A stretch of 64,000 nt of DNA, taken from positions 4,663,203-4,727,202 of the forward strand of contig NZ_JAGINW010000001.1 in the NCBI RefSeq assembly GCF_017876405.1, given 5' to 3'. Of the stretch, positions 62,666 through 64,000 are shown one piece after another. The DNA is from Kibdelosporangium banguiense. GTDB taxonomy: Bacteria; Actinomycetota; Actinomycetes; Mycobacteriales; Pseudonocardiaceae. Made by a program: the position numbers and the translations under genes. Under the pieces are notes generated by a model that had not been told where the DNA came from, made no database searches, and saw only the letters and a list, made by a program, of their open reading frames with translations. Positions within the stretch are counted from its first letter, which is position 1. Each line of letters opens with the position of its first letter.

Positions 62666-64000
62666 ATGGCGAACAGCACGGAAGGCACGGCCCGCATCGC
62701 GGTGACCGGCCTGGCGACAATGGGCAGCAACCTGGCGCGGAATCTCGCCCGGCACGGCTTCAAGGTGGCGGTGCACAACCGCTCGTTTGCCCGGACCAAG
62801 TCGCTGATCGAGCAGCACGGCCACGAGGGCGAGTTCGTCCCGGCCGAGACCGCGGCCGAGCTGGTCGCGTCCCTGCAGAAACCCCGCCAGGTGATCATCA
62901 TGGTCAAGGCGGGCGGTCCCACCGACGCGGTGATCGACGAGCTCGCGGACCTGATGGAACCCGGCGACATGATCATCGACGGCGGCAACGCGCACTTCGC
63001 CGACACCCGACGCCGCGAGGCCGCCCTCAAGGAGCGCGGCCTGCACTTCGTCGGGGCGGGCATCTCCGGTGGTGAGGAAGGTGCCCTCAACGGCCCGAGC
63101 ATCATGCCTGGTGGCTCGCCCGAGTCCTACAAGCACCTCGGCCCGGTGCTGGAGTCGATCGCCGCGAACGTCGACGGCCAGGCGTGCTGCGTGCACGTCG
63201 GCCCGGACGGCGCCGGTCACTTCGTCAAGATGGTGCACAACGGCATCGAGTACGCCGACATGCAGCTGATCGCGGAGTCCTACGACCTGCTGCGCCGGGC
63301 CGGTGGCCTGGCGCCCGCGCAGATCGCGGACGTCTTCCGGACCTGGAACTCCGGTGACCTGGAGTCCTACCTGGTGGAGATCACCGCCGAGGTGCTCGGG
63401 CACGTCGACGCCGAGACCGGCAAGCCGTTCGTGGACGTCGTGACTGATCAGGCCGAGCAGAAGGGCACCGGTCGCTGGACCGTTCAGGAGGCCCTTGAGC
63501 TGGGCATTCCGGTCACCGGCATCGCCGAGGCCGTGTTCGCCCGGTCGCTGTCGGCCCGGACCGACCAGCGCTCGGCGCTGCAGGACGGTGGCGTCAACCC
63601 GGTCGACGTGCCGGACACCCTCGTCGACGATGTCCGCGCGGCGCTCTACGCGTCCAAGGTCGTCGCATATGCCCAGGGCTTCGACCAGATCCGGGCCGCG
63701 AGCGAGACCTACAGCTGGGACATCGACCTCGGCGCCATGGCCACGATCTGGCGCGGTGGCTGCATCATCCGCGCGGTGTTCCTCAACCGCATCCGCGAGG
63801 CGTACGAGAAGAGCCCCGACCTGCCATCGCTGCTTGTCGACGAGTACTTCCGTAGCGCCGTCGAGCAGGCCGTCGAGGCGTGGCGTCGCGTTGTCGTGAC
63901 GGCCGTGCAGGCCGGCGTGCCGGTACCCGGTTTCGCCAGTGCGCTCGCGTACTACGACGCACTGCGGTCCGAGCGTCTGCCCGCGGCACTCGTCCAGGGC
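62666..64000 (+). CDS. gnd: 6-phosphogluconate dehydrogenase, decarboxylating (3'-truncated)
   Basis: The first 445 residues of Gnd, which oxidises 6-phosphogluconate to ribulose 5-phosphate and makes NADPH. ATG 62666 begins MANSTEGTARIAVTGLATMGSNLARNLA-type text with the dinucleotide-binding GLATMGSNLA. Further motifs are GAGISGGEEGALNGPSIMPGG (substrate site), the catalytic lysine in HFVKMVHNGIEYADMQLI, and WRGGCIIRAVFLNRI. The reading frame is open to the window edge and stops just before the family's usual C-terminal motif, so only some 35 residues are missing. Confidence 0.95.
   Translation, partial: MANSTEGTARIAVTGLATMGSNLARNLARHGFKVAVHNRSFARTKSLIEQHGHEGEFVPAETAAELVASLQKPRQVIIMVKAGGPTDAVIDELADLMEPGDMIIDGGNAHFADTRRREAALKERGLHFVGAGISGGEEGALNGPSIMPGGSPESYKHLGPVLESIAANVDGQACCVHVGPDGAGHFVKMVHNGIEYADMQLIAESYDLLRRAGGLAPAQIADVFRTWNSGDLESYLVEITAEVLGHVDAETGKPFVDVVTDQAEQKGTGRWTVQEALELGIPVTGIAEAVFARSLSARTDQRSALQDGGVNPVDVPDTLVDDVRAALYASKVVAYAQGFDQIRAASETYSWDIDLGAMATIWRGGCIIRAVFLNRIREAYEKSPDLPSLLVDEYFRSAVEQAVEAWRRVVVTAVQAGVPVPGFASALAYYDALRSERLPAALVQG

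Noticed and set aside
62282..63403. A 373-residue minus-strand frame ending in the precursor peptide
   Set aside because: Only its last 58 codons, from the ATG at 62458 with its own AAGGAG, make sense. The upstream part is antisense to gnd.

Overview
The window is high-GC chromosomal DNA from an actinomycete, most likely a member of the Pseudonocardiaceae or a close relative. The reasons are GC-rich codon use, many GTG starts and 1-8 nt stop/start overlaps, a PriA-type HisA with no trpF nearby, the Trp-associated membrane protein inside the trp operon, and actinobacterial accessory families (F420-type PPOX, SUKH, DUF4279, GPP34). Several core blocks (his - trp - lgt - pyk - tesB) follow the order I know from mycobacteria. 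Accessory blocks are inserted between them.

1-8.2 kb: the 3' end of a family-5 peptide-binding protein gene, an ArsR/SRPBCC pair, a class-V aminotransferase, and the minus-strand operon hisD-hisC-hisB followed by an unlisted 51-aa membrane ORF. Upstream of hisD lie an unknown gene and a HEAT-like helical-repeat gene. 8.2-21.1 kb: the rest of the histidine pathway (hisH, hisA/priA, hisF, hisI) is on the plus strand. It is broken up by minus-strand accessory genes: a 1221-aa LRR-Roc-COR (ROCO) protein, a subtilase with seven FG-GAP repeats, a Clp-N/HTH regulator with a double-palindrome operator, a PPOX protein, a MOSC protein, and a TetR plus ABC-2 exporter unit with a palindrome over the ATPase start codon. 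21.2-28.1 kb: TetR, then trpE - TIGR02234 membrane protein - trpC - trpB - trpA - lgt.

28-35.6 kb: a DapB-like oxidoreductase and an SDR behind a KstR-like operator, a DinB protein, a SUKH protein, two decayed genes (GNAT and DUF4279), a secreted alpha/beta hydrolase and a BtuFCD/FecBCD-type importer. 35.9-42 kb: gltB-gltD (glutamate synthase). 42-50 kb: small ORFs, an aromatic amino acid lyase homolog with an unusual MIO tripeptide (GTG instead of ASG), a secreted protein, GPP34, an APC permease, a GNAT, a DUF2461 protein and a pentapeptide-repeat membrane protein. 50.4-52.8 kb: pyk and tesB.

52.8-62.5 kb is the most interesting region: a compact, fully minus-strand, translationally coupled thiopeptide (RiPP) gene cluster of the lactazole type. 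Its order is precursor peptide - LanB-type glutamylation protein - pyridine synthase - RRE/E1-like cyclodehydratase partner - YcaO - SagB-like dehydrogenase - fused elimination/SagB dehydrogenase. The 58-aa precursor gene (62282-62458) has a leader very like that of LazA but a new core containing SCSCGSSSCCCC and a HPPVIEFPA tail. The cluster carries one more dehydrogenase-like gene than lactazole, and I see no transporter, regulator or immunity gene in it. The window ends inside gnd (6-phosphogluconate dehydrogenase), which is divergent from the cluster.

All family assignments are by reading motifs. No database search was run.
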